Program-made: the position numbers and the translations under genes | Notes under the pieces: generated by a model | Database searches by the model: none | Told to the model about the DNA's origin: nothing | What the model saw: the letters and a program-made list of their open reading frames with translations, nothing else | In this document: positions 27,247 through 35,615 of the stretch, piece after piece | How the letters are laid out: each line of letters opens with the position of its first letter | Numbering within the stretch: the first letter of the stretch is position 1 | From: Amycolatopsis lexingtonensis | GTDB taxonomy: Bacteria > Actinomycetota > Actinomycetes > Mycobacteriales > Pseudonocardiaceae | Length of the DNA stretch: 64,000 nt | Direction of reading: 5' to 3' | Assembly: GCF_014873755.1 (NCBI RefSeq) | Contig: NZ_JADBEG010000001.1 | Location: 7,910,501 to 7,974,500, forward strand

Positions 27247-27953
27247 ACGCCGCCGTACTCGTACTCATCGCCTCAGCCCTGTTCATCTGGCCGGACGACA
27301 CGGCAGCGCGGCGCTTCGCCCGGCCTCACCGCGAGCGCGCCCGGAAGTGGCCATGCGCGATCGGCCCCATCGCGACGGCGTCTGCCGGCGTGTCGACGGC
27401 GCTGCTGGTCGGCGGGGCCACCGGGGTGACAGTGGGTGCGATCGTGACTGTCACCGGCTGGTGGGCCATCCGCCGCGCCCGCCGTCCACGCGCACCGACG
27501 ACGAACATCGCGACCCGGCTCCGCCTAGCGGGAACACTCGACCTCCTGGCGGCCTGCCTGCGAGCAGGACTGCCCGTTCCCACGGCACTCGACGCCGTCG
27601 CCGGCACCGCGCCCCCGGAAGCGGCCGAGGCACTGCGCTCGACCGCCGGCCACCTGGCCCTCGGTTCCCGTCCGGAAGAGGCGTGGGATCCGGTGCGCAC
27701 GACCCCCGGCCTCGCCGAACTGGCGGGCGCGGCCACCCGGACGTCCCGCTCCGGCGCGGCCTTCGCCACGGCGGCCGCCGACCTCGCTGTCCGCTTCCGC
27801 GACGAGCTGGCCGCGGAAGCGGAGGAACGCGCCGAACGGGCCGGGGTCGCGTTGGCCCTGCCGGTGGGCGTGTGTTTCCTGCCGGCCTTCTTCTGCCTGG
27901 GCGTGCTGCCGGTCGTCCTCGGCCTGGCCGGCCACCTCGGCCCGCTCTTCTGA
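27243..27953 (+). CDS. tadC: TadC-like type II secretion F-domain protein
   Basis: 236-aa second platform protein (Rv3657c type). N-terminal membrane helices (NAAVLVLIASALFIW; IATASAGVSTALLVGG), then a T2SSF bundle (LRLAGTLDLLAACLRAGLPVPTALDAVAG), then a C-terminal hydrophobic stretch (ALPVGVCFLPAFFCLGVLPVVLG). ATG 27243 overlaps the tadB stop. Followed after 24 nt by the pilin gene. Confidence 0.83.
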   Translation: MNAAVLVLIASALFIWPDDTAARRFARPHRERARKWPCAIGPIATASAGVSTALLVGGATGVTVGAIVTVTGWWAIRRARRPRAPTTNIATRLRLAGTLDLLAACLRAGLPVPTALDAVAGTAPPEAAEALRSTAGHLALGSRPEEAWDPVRTTPGLAELAGAATRTSRSGAAFATAAADLAVRFRDELAAEAEERAERAGVALALPVGVCFLPAFFCLGVLPVVLGLAGHLGPLF

Positions 27954-27977
27954 CCACCAGTACCGAAGGGAAGTCCC

Positions 27978-28154
27978 ATGCGTGCGTTCAAGCGCCGCCT
28001 TCGCTCGGACGAAGGCTCCACGACCGTCGAGTACGCGATCGTCACCGTGGCCGTCGCGGCGTTCGCCGCTGTCCTCTACACCCTGCTCACCGGAGACTCG
28101 GTGGTCTCGTGGCTGACGAACCTGGTCATGAAGGCCCTGACGGTGCCGTCATGA
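27978..28154 (+). CDS. flp: Flp-type pilin (DUF4244-like)
   Basis: 58-aa prepilin. A short basic leader (MRAFKRRLRSDEG) is followed by the pilin helix STTVEYAIVTVAVAAFAAVLY with Glu at the +5-like position after the processing Gly. This is the class expected to be cleaved by a TadV/CpaA-type peptidase, which is not in this window. It is the counterpart of Rv3656c. ATG 27978 follows GAAGGGAAG. The stop overlaps the TadE start (ATGA). Confidence 0.85.
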   Translation: MRAFKRRLRSDEGSTTVEYAIVTVAVAAFAAVLYTLLTGDSVVSWLTNLVMKALTVPS

Positions 28155-28504
28155 CCCGCCGCGACGAAGGGGCGGTGACGGTCGAAGCGGCCCTCGGCTT
28201 GGCCGGCCTGACGGTGACCACGGTGCTGCTGGTCGCGGCCCTGACGGCCCTGACGGGCCAGCTGCGCTGCACCGACGCGGCCCGCGAAGCGGCAAGACTC
28301 CTCTCGAGGGGCCAGCCCGAACTGGCAGCGGCGGCCGTCCACCGGATCGCCCCGTCGGACGCGAAGCTCACCATCGAGCAAACAGGCGACGCGATAACGG
28401 TGAAGGTGACAGCCCAACCAGCTGGCGGCCTGCTCCCGGCGGTCCACCTGAACGCGACGGCCTACGCGGTGGCCGAGCCGGGCACCGGGACCGAAGATGG
28501 CTGA
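28151..28504 (+). CDS. TadE-like pseudopilin
   Basis: 117-aa TadE-family minor pilin (Rv3655c type): short N-terminus, then DEGAVTVEAALGLAGLTVTTVLLVAAL as the membrane/assembly helix, and a small extracytoplasmic domain with one Cys (QLRCTDAAREAARLL). ATG 28151 overlaps the Flp stop. Its stop overlaps the next gene by 8 nt. Confidence 0.8.
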   Translation: MTRRDEGAVTVEAALGLAGLTVTTVLLVAALTALTGQLRCTDAAREAARLLSRGQPELAAAAVHRIAPSDAKLTIEQTGDAITVKVTAQPAGGLLPAVHLNATAYAVAEPGTGTEDG

Positions 28505-28856
28505 CCTCCGTTCGGACAGCGGCGCGGCCACGATCTGGACAGCACTGGCCGTCGCCGCGTTGACGGGCGTGGCCACCCTCGGCATCTGGCTGGCAGCGGC
28601 AACGATCGCCCGCCACCGAGCCGAGGCGGCAGCCGACCTGGGCGCCCTGGCGGCGGCCTCCCACGCGTCGGAAGGTCCGACGCAGGCCTGCGAACGCGCC
28701 CGCTGGGTCACCGACCGGATGGGAGTGAAGCTCCTGACCTGCCGCTGGCAACGCCTCGACGCCCTGATCGAGGTCGAGTCCCCAACCGGCGGTATCGCCG
28801 GCCTCCCCGGCCCGGCAGCCCGAGCCCGCGCCGGTCCCACCAGCCAGCCCCCGTGA
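28497..28856 (+). CDS. Rv3654c/TadF-like protein
   Basis: 119-aa protein with an N-terminal DSGAATIWTALAVAALTGVATLGIWL helix of pseudopilin type, the ARHRAEAAADLGALAAA segment typical of the Rv3654c family, two Cys (QACERARWV and LLTCRWQ), and a Pro/Ala tail. Last gene of the ssd-tad operon. ATG 28497 overlaps the TadE stop (8 nt). In M. tuberculosis the counterpart has been linked to host effects, but pilus assembly is the parsimonious role here. Confidence 0.75.
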   Translation: MADLRSDSGAATIWTALAVAALTGVATLGIWLAAATIARHRAEAAADLGALAAASHASEGPTQACERARWVTDRMGVKLLTCRWQRLDALIEVESPTGGIAGLPGPAARARAGPTSQPP

Positions 28857-28862
28857 CGCGAG

Positions 28863-28882
28863 GGTGGCCAGAGATGGCCACC
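28863..28882 (+). terminator. Terminator of the tad operon
   Basis: GGTGGCCA-GAGA-TGGCCACC: an 8-bp perfect stem with a GAGA loop, 7 nt after the last tad gene. Confidence 0.7.
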
Positions 28883-29702
28883 ACGGCAGCCCGCCGCCTC
28901 GGCGGTGCAGGGTGGTGCGGCCGCCACGACGGCTGCCTGCCGCCGCCAGCGTGCAGCGGCCTGCTACCTCCGGGGTGCAGCGCGGGGCGCCCGCCACAAC
29001 GAGAGTCTCCCGCCGCCGCGGCAGGTGCCAGCGAGCCTCACCCGTGATGGCTGGCGGTTCGTGCGGCGTGTGCTTGTTGGCGCGGCTCCTAATGCTGCGG
29101 CGTGTGCGGACGAGCATCGGCCGCAGTGGCTGGCGGGTACGTGCGGGGGCGCTGGCTGCCGCCGCGGCCCGCTCGCAGGCCATCAGGCGTGCCCGCCGGT
29201 GGCCAATTGGCCACCCCACCCACCCGCCACCGCCCGCCACCGCTTGCCGAGCACCGGTCGCCAGAGCCGCTCGTCGCCTTCAGCCGGGCTTGCCGCTCGC
29301 CCGCGCCGACCGGTCGGTATGCGGCGATAACCGGCTCGTGCCCCGGACCCGCCGACGAGCGGCGCATCGTCACGGGCAGCGGTCGTTAGTGCACGGCGAG
29401 CGGTCGAACACCCCGCTCACCTGGGCCGAACAGCGGCGCCGCGGCCGCCGCCCGTCCGTTCCGCGAGCGGCCTGTCCTGGGGATTCGCACGACGAACGGT
29501 CCGTCCGCGGGCGCCGTTCGCCGTCGATCCGTGCCGCCGGGTTCGGTCGGGCCGTAGAGATCACTGGGCGTTCATCGCCTCGTAACCACCGGTTGTCGCG
29601 TGGGGGTTCCGAGCAATGTGCAACTTGCCGTTAAGTGAGATGTGCGACACGGCGACAGGGTTTAGCGGGTCGCGGCGAACCGGAACCTAAGGCAGGAAGA
29701 CA
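28883..29702. other. 0.8-kb region without a recognisable gene
   Basis: Open frames exist on both strands but are Arg/Pro-rich and have no ribosome sites, domains or consistent codon bias, so I reject them as genes. Contents: an 18-bp perfect palindrome at 29198-29215 that shares its arms with the tad terminator, G/C-rich runs, and near its end a less GC-rich stretch (about 29590-29700) likely to carry the promoter of the next gene. Confidence 0.5.
29198..29215. repeat. 18-bp perfect palindrome
   Basis: GGTGGCCAATTGGCCACC is fully self-complementary. The outer 8-mer GGTGGCCA/TGGCCACC is the same as the stem of the tad-operon terminator 330 bp away. Confidence 0.6.
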
Positions 29703-30320
29703 ATGTTGGACGCGAATTGGCCGGACAGCTGGCGAGGTGCCTTCCGCATCGAACTGCGGGCGGAGGCGATCGGACTCGCTTGGCGCGGCTGGCCAGTGCT
29801 CCCGGGCGTCAACCCCGCTCCGCTCACCGAGGGCGACGACCTCACCTGGCGCCGTCCGGTGCCGGCGAGTGAAGCCTGGCGCGAGCAGATCGGCACCCAC
29901 GCCCACGAGGTCGCCACCTGGTTCTCCGACCGCACCCACAGCCTCCTCGTCGCGACCGGCACCGTGCTCGACGCCATCGAGGTCGACGACGAACTCGGCA
30001 AGCGCGCCTGCCGCCTGCTCCGCGCCATCGGCCACCCCGCGCCGATCATCGCGCTGCCGAACGGCCGCTGGCTCTTCCTGACCACCGTCGCCGACCACGT
30101 GCCGGCCGAGCTGGCGTCCCGCGCCGGCATCCAGTGGCACGGCAAGGACAGCTACATCCCGCTGCCGCCGTCGCCGTTCCAGCACGGTGTCGTGCACTGG
30201 CGCGTCAAGCCCGAGGTCTGCGGCTGGCAGCTGCCGGACGCCGCCGAGGTGCACGACGTGCTCGTCCGTGCGCTGGCCGGTGCCGAAGCTTCGCACCTGG
30301 TTCAGACCACCGCGGCCTGA
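29703..30320 (+). CDS. Stand-alone primase/polymerase (prim-pol) N-terminal domain-like protein
   Basis: 205-aa protein resembling the bifunctional primase-polymerase N-terminal domain found as short single-domain proteins in actinobacteria. Visible pattern: LAWRGWPVLPGVNP, HSLLVATGTVLDAIEVDD, IALPNGRWLFLTTVADHVP, SYIPLPPSPFQHGVVHWRVKP, and WQLPDAAEVHDVLVRAL. The acidic catalytic pair of prim-pols is not clearly present (IEVDD is the best candidate), so enzymatic function is doubtful. ATG 29703 follows AAGGCAGGAAG. A hairpin separates it from the convergent helicase. Role unknown. Confidence 0.6.
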   Translation: MLDANWPDSWRGAFRIELRAEAIGLAWRGWPVLPGVNPAPLTEGDDLTWRRPVPASEAWREQIGTHAHEVATWFSDRTHSLLVATGTVLDAIEVDDELGKRACRLLRAIGHPAPIIALPNGRWLFLTTVADHVPAELASRAGIQWHGKDSYIPLPPSPFQHGVVHWRVKPEVCGWQLPDAAEVHDVLVRALAGAEASHLVQTTAA

Positions 30321-30337
30321 GCCACCCGAACCACCGC

Positions 30338-30364
30338 CCTCGGCCGGTCCCAGCCCGGCCGAGG
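30338..30364. terminator. Bidirectional hairpin terminator
   Basis: CCTCGGCCGG (30338-30347) pairs with CCGGCCGAGG (30355-30364) around a 7-nt loop. It lies between the convergent prim-pol-like and helicase genes. Confidence 0.75.
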
Positions 30365-30404
30365 CGGAGCAGGACACAACTCCATGAACCACCAAGTGGC
30401 TGTT

Positions 30405-32855
30405 CTAGCTCCCGTGTTGACGCAACGCCCCGAGCACGGTTTCCAGAACGGCCACCGCACCCGCCTTGTCCAGCGGATCGTTGCCGTTCCCGCACTTCGG
30501 CGACTGAACGCAGGACGGGCATCCCGTCGGGCACTCGCAGGAGACGATCGCCTCCCGCGTTGCGGCCAGCCACGGGACAATCGCGGCATAACCGCGTTCG
30601 GCGAATCCCGCACCCCCGGGATGGCCGTCATGCACGAACACCGTCGCCTCCCCGGTGTCGTCGTGCCACGCGGTACTCACCCCGCCGATGTCCCACCGGT
30701 CGCACGTAGCGAACAGCGGTAGCAGGCCGATCGCCGCGTGCTCGGCGGCATGCAGGGCACCGGGGACCCGTGCCGGAACCAATCCGGCACCCCCCGGTGT
30801 CCTGCCACCCTCGCGAGCGGGCCCCCGACCGCTCGCCAGGGTTTCCTCCCCGGTCCCCACCGGCCCCGCAGATTCGGTCCCCACCCGATGGCCCCCGGTC
30901 CCCGCCACGCCATCGGCCGAAGAGCCGCCGAGCAGCTCGGCGGAAACCGTGTACCAGACCGCCCGCGTGCGCAGGCTCTGCTCCGGCAGGTCGAGCGGCG
31001 TGTGGTCCAGTACCTCCCCGGACGGCCGGCGTCGCAGGTACCCGACGACCTGCGACGTCACGGCCACTTCGCCGAGGCAGACGCTCACCCCGCCGAAGTC
31101 CTGCTTCTCCTGGGTGCTGAGCACCGAAATGTCCACGACCTCACGCGGTGTCGTCGTCCAGTCCGGGTTTTCCGCGTGCACCAGCGCCAGCCCGGTCTCC
31201 AGGTCCAGCTCGTCGACGACGTACGACGACCCCTGGTGCAGGTACACCGCGCCGGGGTGGACGGCGAAGCACGCCGAGCCCGGGTCGACCGTTCCCAGCA
31301 TCCGGCCGGAGTCCGCTTCGACGACCGCGATCTGCTCGCCGCCCGTGCCGCGGATGCCGACCTCGGCGTGCGGCCGCTCCCGCGATGTCCAGTACCAGCC
31401 GCTCGACCGGCGCCGCAGCAGCTTCTGCTCCGCCAGCTCGGTCAGCACCTCCAGCGCCGCCGGGCCGCCGAACACCTCCAGCTCGGAAAGCGTCAGCGGT
31501 AACTCGGCCACGGCGCACGCGAGCTGCGGCGCCAGCACGTACGGGTTCGCCGGGTCGAGCACCGCCGTCTCCACCGGCCGTTCGAGCAGCGCCGCCGGGT
31601 GGTGCACGAGGTAGGTGTCGAGCGGGTCGTCCCGCGCGACGAACACCACCAGCGCGGAATCGCCGGACCGGCCCGCGCGCCCGGCCTGCTGCCAGAACGA
31701 AGCGAGCGTGCCCGGGTAGCCGGCCAGCACGACCGCGTCCAGCCCCGCGATGTCGACGCCGAGTTCCAGCGCGTTCGTCGTCGCGACACCCAGCAACCGC
31801 CCCGACAGCAACGCCGCCTCGAGTGCGCGACGCTCCTCGGGCAGATAGCCGGACCGGTACGCCGCAACGGTTTCCGCCAATACCGGGTCCACTTCGGACA
31901 GTATGCGACGCGCACCCAGCGCGGCCAGTTCAGCTCCCCGGCGCGACCGGATGAACGCCAGTGACCGAGCGCCTTCGAGGACCAGGTCGGCGAGGATCCG
32001 CGACGTCTCGGCACCGGCCGAACGCCGGACCGGCGCGCCGTTCTCCCCGGTCAGTTCCTCCAGCAGCGGCGGCTCCCACAGCACCACCGTGCGGGCTCCG
32101 CGCGGAGAGGCGTCGTCGGTCACGGCGACACAAGGCACCCCCGTCAGCCGCGAGGCGAACGAAGCAGGCGAAGCCGTTGTCGCCGAGGCGAGCACGAACA
32201 CGGGCGAAGCGCCGTAGTGCTCGGCCACCCGCCGCAGCCGGCGCAGCAGCAAGGCGACGTGCGAGCCGAACACCCCGCGGTAGCTGTGGCACTCGTCGAC
32301 CACGACGCAGCTGAGCCGCCGGAAGAACGACGCCCACCGCCCGTGCGCCGAGAGGATCCCGCGGTGCAGCATGTCCGGATTGGTGAACACCCAGTTCGCG
32401 TGTGCGCGCACCCAGTCGCGCTCCGCCATCGGGGTGTCCCCGTCGAACGACGCCGCCCGCACGCCCGGGACGTCCAAAGAGGACACCGACCGCAGCTGGT
32501 CCGCGCCCAGCGCCTTTGTCGGCGACAGGTACAGCGCGTTCGCCTTCTCGCCCGCGGCGAGCCGCGACAGCACCGGCAGCTGGTAGGCCAGCGACTTGCC
32601 CGACGCCGTGCCGGTCGAAATCACGACGTGACGACCCTCGTACGCGTGCGCGGCCGCTTCGGCTTGGTGCGCCCAAGGAGCCGAGACGCCGCAGTCACGC
32701 AGCGCAGCGACGACCGCCGGTTCCGCCCACGACGGCCACTCTGCGTAACCCGCTTCGCGGCCCGGAAGGTCTGCCACATGCGTGACCGGGTTCTCGCGCG
32801 CGGGGATGCCGGCGGTCACCCGCCCCAGCAGCCGCCGCCCTCTCGAGTCCTCCAC
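30405..32855 (-). CDS. MrfA/YprA-type DEAD/DEAH helicase with DUF1998 (Rv3649)
   Basis: 816-aa superfamily-2 helicase, orthologue type Rv3649; B. subtilis MrfA (YprA) acts in repair of mitomycin-C damage. Motifs: I STGTASGKSLAYQLP (about 80), Ia YLSPTKALGADQ, II VVVDECHSY (DECH), III LASATTASP, IV-VI GVATTNALELGVDIAGLDAVVL and QQAGRAGRSG. C-terminal DUF1998 zinc site CECPTGCPSCVQSPKCGNGN (four Cys). A Gly/Ala/Pro-rich insert (about residues 640-695) interrupts DUF1998. GTG 32855 has no ribosome site but lies 6 nt past a -10-like element, so it is probably leaderless with a DNA-damage-type promoter (32862-32884). Confidence 0.88.
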   Translation of the reverse strand: MEDSRGRRLLGRVTAGIPARENPVTHVADLPGREAGYAEWPSWAEPAVVAALRDCGVSAPWAHQAEAAAHAYEGRHVVISTGTASGKSLAYQLPVLSRLAAGEKANALYLSPTKALGADQLRSVSSLDVPGVRAASFDGDTPMAERDWVRAHANWVFTNPDMLHRGILSAHGRWASFFRRLSCVVVDECHSYRGVFGSHVALLLRRLRRVAEHYGASPVFVLASATTASPASFASRLTGVPCVAVTDDASPRGARTVVLWEPPLLEELTGENGAPVRRSAGAETSRILADLVLEGARSLAFIRSRRGAELAALGARRILSEVDPVLAETVAAYRSGYLPEERRALEAALLSGRLLGVATTNALELGVDIAGLDAVVLAGYPGTLASFWQQAGRAGRSGDSALVVFVARDDPLDTYLVHHPAALLERPVETAVLDPANPYVLAPQLACAVAELPLTLSELEVFGGPAALEVLTELAEQKLLRRRSSGWYWTSRERPHAEVGIRGTGGEQIAVVEADSGRMLGTVDPGSACFAVHPGAVYLHQGSSYVVDELDLETGLALVHAENPDWTTTPREVVDISVLSTQEKQDFGGVSVCLGEVAVTSQVVGYLRRRPSGEVLDHTPLDLPEQSLRTRAVWYTVSAELLGGSSADGVAGTGGHRVGTESAGPVGTGEETLASGRGPAREGGRTPGGAGLVPARVPGALHAAEHAAIGLLPLFATCDRWDIGGVSTAWHDDTGEATVFVHDGHPGGAGFAERGYAAIVPWLAATREAIVSCECPTGCPSCVQSPKCGNGNDPLDKAGAVAVLETVLGALRQHGS

Positions 32856-32861
32856 CAGCTG

Positions 32862-32884
32862 AGCTTGGCACAGGGGTCCGACAG
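32862..32884 (-). promoter_or_regulatory. RecA-independent DNA-damage-type promoter of the helicase gene
   Basis: On the minus strand CTGTCGGAC (32884-32876) is followed after exactly 8 nt by CAAGCT (32867-32862), and 6 nt later by the GTG start. This fits the PafBC-dependent (RecA-NDp) layout TTGTCRGTG-N8-TAnnnT with 7 of 9 matches in the first element. A leaderless transcript is implied. Confidence 0.5.
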
Positions 32885-33168
32885 TTCTCGCATCCCCAGC
32901 TGCGCCAACGGATCGGCGACAGGATGATCGATCAAGTGAGGAGGCTCACAAGGTAACGGAATGTGCCGTCACCGGGACGGCGTGAAGACGCTGGTTGCAG
33001 TACCAATACACTCCCGCAATCCACACCCTCTGTGGTGAGCGTCATGTGAGACGTGCATTGCGTCCCGGCTAGCGTGTCGCTCGGTACAGGGTCCATGCCA
33101 GCGCCGGCCGTGTCGAACCCTCGGCTTGCCGTCGACGCTGGCGATCGGCGACGTCTCCTGGAGGACGA
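32885..33168. other. hppA upstream region
   Basis: 284 nt without a gene, containing the hppA promoter. Visible: CCACA-CCCTC-TGTGG (33021-33035), a small dyad, and TAGCGT (33070-33075), a possible -10. M. tuberculosis has a cold-shock gene near this point of the block; none is present here. Confidence 0.35.
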
Positions 33169-35466
33169 ATGTCACGGCAGTTCCTCGCGGAGGGCGCAGG
33201 CACGATTGCGCTCTCCGGAGGTGGCTACACGATTGTCGGTGTAGTCGCCGTGGTCGCGCTTGCCGCACTCGTCATCGGCTACGTCTTGCTCAAGGAGGTG
33301 CTGGCCGCAGGCCAGGGCACCGCCAAGATGCAGGACATCGCCAAGGCGGTGCAGGAAGGCGCGGCCGCTTACCTCAAGCGGCAGCGGAACACCCTCGCCA
33401 TCTTCGGCGTGGTCGTGTTCCTCCTGCTCTTCGCACTTCCCGCCGACGACTGGAACGAGAAGATCGGCCGTTCGATCTTCTTCCTGGTCGGTGCGGCGTT
33501 CTCGTTCGCGATCGGCTACCTCGGCATGTGGCTGGCCACGCAGGCGAACCTGCGCGTGGCCGCGGCTTCGCGTGAGGAAGGCGGCCGCGAGAAGGCCATG
33601 CGCGTCGCGTTCCGCACCGGTGGCGTCGTCGGCATGATCACCGTCGGCCTCGGCCTGTTCGGTGCCGCGGTCGTCGTGCTGGTCTACACCGGCCAGGCGC
33701 CCAAGGTGCTCGAGGGCTTCGGCTTCGGTGCCGCCCTGATCGCGATGTTCATGCGTGTCGGCGGCGGTATCTTCACCAAGGCCGCCGACGTCGGCGCCGA
33801 CCTGGTCGGCAAGGTCGAGCAGGGCATCCCGGAGGACGACCCGCGCAACGCCGCCACCATCGCGGACAACGTGGGCGACAACGTCGGCGACTGCGCCGGC
33901 ATGGCCGCGGACCTCTTCGAGTCCTACGCCGTCATGCTCGTCGCCGCGCTGATCCTGGGCAGCACCGCCTTCGGCGTGCACGGCCTGATCTTCCCGCTCA
34001 TCGTGCCGGCCATCGGTGTCATCACCGCGGTCATCGGTGTCTACATCACCAAGGCGCGCGCGGGGGAGGGCGGCCTGGTCACGATCAACCGCTCCTTCTA
34101 CATCTCCGCGGTCATTTCCGCGGTGCTGTCGGCGATCGCGTCGTTCGTGTACCTGCCGAGCAGCTTCTCCGACTTCGGCGCGGGGTATGAGAACTCGGGC
34201 AACCCGGCGGTCATCGCGACCGTCGCGGTGATCATCGGCATCGTGCTCGCCGCGGTCATCCTGAAGCTGACCGGGTACTACACCGGCACCGAGTACAAGC
34301 CGGTCAAGGACGTCGCGCAGACGTCGGAGACCGGTGGCGCGACCGTCATCCTCTCCGGTATCTCGGTCGGTTTCGAGTCCGCCGTGTACACCGCGCTGGT
34401 CATCGGCGCGGCCGTGTTCGGCGCGTACCTGCTGGGCGGCGGCGTCGCGCTGTTCGCCGTGGCGCTGGCCGGTACCGGCCTGCTGACCACCGTCGGCGTC
34501 ATCGTCGCGATGGACACCTTCGGCCCGGTTTCGGACAACGCGCAGGGCATCGCCGAGATGTCGGGCGACGTCGACGAGAAGGCCGCGCAGATCCTCACGG
34601 AGCTGGACGCGGTGGGCAACACCACCAAGGCCATCACCAAGGGCATCGCGATCGCGACCGCCGTCCTCGCGGCGACCGCGCTCTTCGGCTCCTACTCGGA
34701 CGCGATCACGAAGACGCTGACGGGCATGGGCAACGGCGTGGTGACCGGAATGGACGCGGCCAAGTCGTTCGTGAACCAGGTCGTCAGCCCGAACACGCTC
34801 GTCGGCGTGATCATCGGCGCGGCCGTCGTGTTCATGTTCTCGGGTCTCGCCGTCAACGCGGTTTCCCGCGCGGCCGGCGCGGTGGTCTACGAAGTCCGCC
34901 GCCAGTTCCGCGACATCCCGGGCATCATGGAGGGCACCACCCGCCCCGAGTACGGCAAGGTCGTCGACATCGTCACGCGCGACTCGCTGCGCGAGCTGAC
35001 GACGCCGGGTCTGCTGGCGGTCTTCGCCCCGATCGCGGTCGGCTTCGGCCTGGGCACCGGCGCGCTCGCCGGCTACCTGGCCGGCGCGATCGCCTGCGGC
35101 ACCCTGATGGCGATCTTCCTCGCCAACTCCGGTGGCGCGTGGGACAACGCGAAGAAGCTGGTCGAAGACGGCAACCACGGTGGCAAGGGCTCGTCCGCGC
35201 ACGAGGCCACCATCATCGGTGACACCGTGGGTGACCCGTTCAAGGACACCGCCGGCCCGGCGATCAACCCGCTGATCAAGGTGATGAACCTGGTCTCCGT
35301 GCTGATCGCGCCCGCCGTCGTCCAGTTCTCGATCGGCCCGGACGAGAACGCCGCGGTCCGCATCATCATCTCGCTGGTCGCGGTCGCCATCATCGTGGCG
35401 GCGATCGTGGTCTCGAAGCGCCGGGGAACGGTTCTTTCCGACACCCCGACGGAGATCAAGGCCTGA
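33169..35466 (+). CDS. hppA: Proton-pumping membrane pyrophosphatase (K+-independent type)
   Basis: 765-aa integral-membrane H+-translocating inorganic pyrophosphatase, about 16 helices. The PPi-binding signature ADVGADLVGKVEQGIPEDDP (about 205-224) and downstream DNVGDNVGDCAGMAADLFESY are intact, as are GPVSDNAQGIAEM and GDTVGDPFKDTAGP. The K+-dependence motif reads GNTTKA, with Lys487 in place of Ala, which marks the K+-independent class. ATG 33169 has GGAGG 4 nt upstream. It energises the membrane using PPi; the soluble pyrophosphatase ppa is also encoded at 57.2 kb. A very strong terminator follows. Confidence 0.97.
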   Translation: MSRQFLAEGAGTIALSGGGYTIVGVVAVVALAALVIGYVLLKEVLAAGQGTAKMQDIAKAVQEGAAAYLKRQRNTLAIFGVVVFLLLFALPADDWNEKIGRSIFFLVGAAFSFAIGYLGMWLATQANLRVAAASREEGGREKAMRVAFRTGGVVGMITVGLGLFGAAVVVLVYTGQAPKVLEGFGFGAALIAMFMRVGGGIFTKAADVGADLVGKVEQGIPEDDPRNAATIADNVGDNVGDCAGMAADLFESYAVMLVAALILGSTAFGVHGLIFPLIVPAIGVITAVIGVYITKARAGEGGLVTINRSFYISAVISAVLSAIASFVYLPSSFSDFGAGYENSGNPAVIATVAVIIGIVLAAVILKLTGYYTGTEYKPVKDVAQTSETGGATVILSGISVGFESAVYTALVIGAAVFGAYLLGGGVALFAVALAGTGLLTTVGVIVAMDTFGPVSDNAQGIAEMSGDVDEKAAQILTELDAVGNTTKAITKGIAIATAVLAATALFGSYSDAITKTLTGMGNGVVTGMDAAKSFVNQVVSPNTLVGVIIGAAVVFMFSGLAVNAVSRAAGAVVYEVRRQFRDIPGIMEGTTRPEYGKVVDIVTRDSLRELTTPGLLAVFAPIAVGFGLGTGALAGYLAGAIACGTLMAIFLANSGGAWDNAKKLVEDGNHGGKGSSAHEATIIGDTVGDPFKDTAGPAINPLIKVMNLVSVLIAPAVVQFSIGPDENAAVRIIISLVAVAIIVAAIVVSKRRGTVLSDTPTEIKA

Positions 35467-35478
35467 CACACCACCGTT

Positions 35479-35516
35479 CCCGGGCCCGGCACGCGGCGTC
35501 GCGTGCCGGGCCCGGG
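35479..35516 (+). terminator. Terminator of hppA
   Basis: Perfect 17-bp stem (35479-35495 with 35500-35516) and a GCGT loop, 12 nt past the hppA stop. Confidence 0.9.
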
Positions 35517-35615
35517 GCGTGTCGGGCCATCCCACACAGGCACGGCGACTTGCGAAGCGGCACCGAGTCGGTACCGTCGGCCCTTCCGGGACGTCGTCGA
35601 GCAGGAGGTGCACAG

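Noticed and set aside
28864..29634. Long open frames in the post-tad gap (both strands)
   Set aside because: Arg/Pro/Ser-rich composition, no domain, no ribosome site, no codon bias; typical of GC-rich non-coding DNA.
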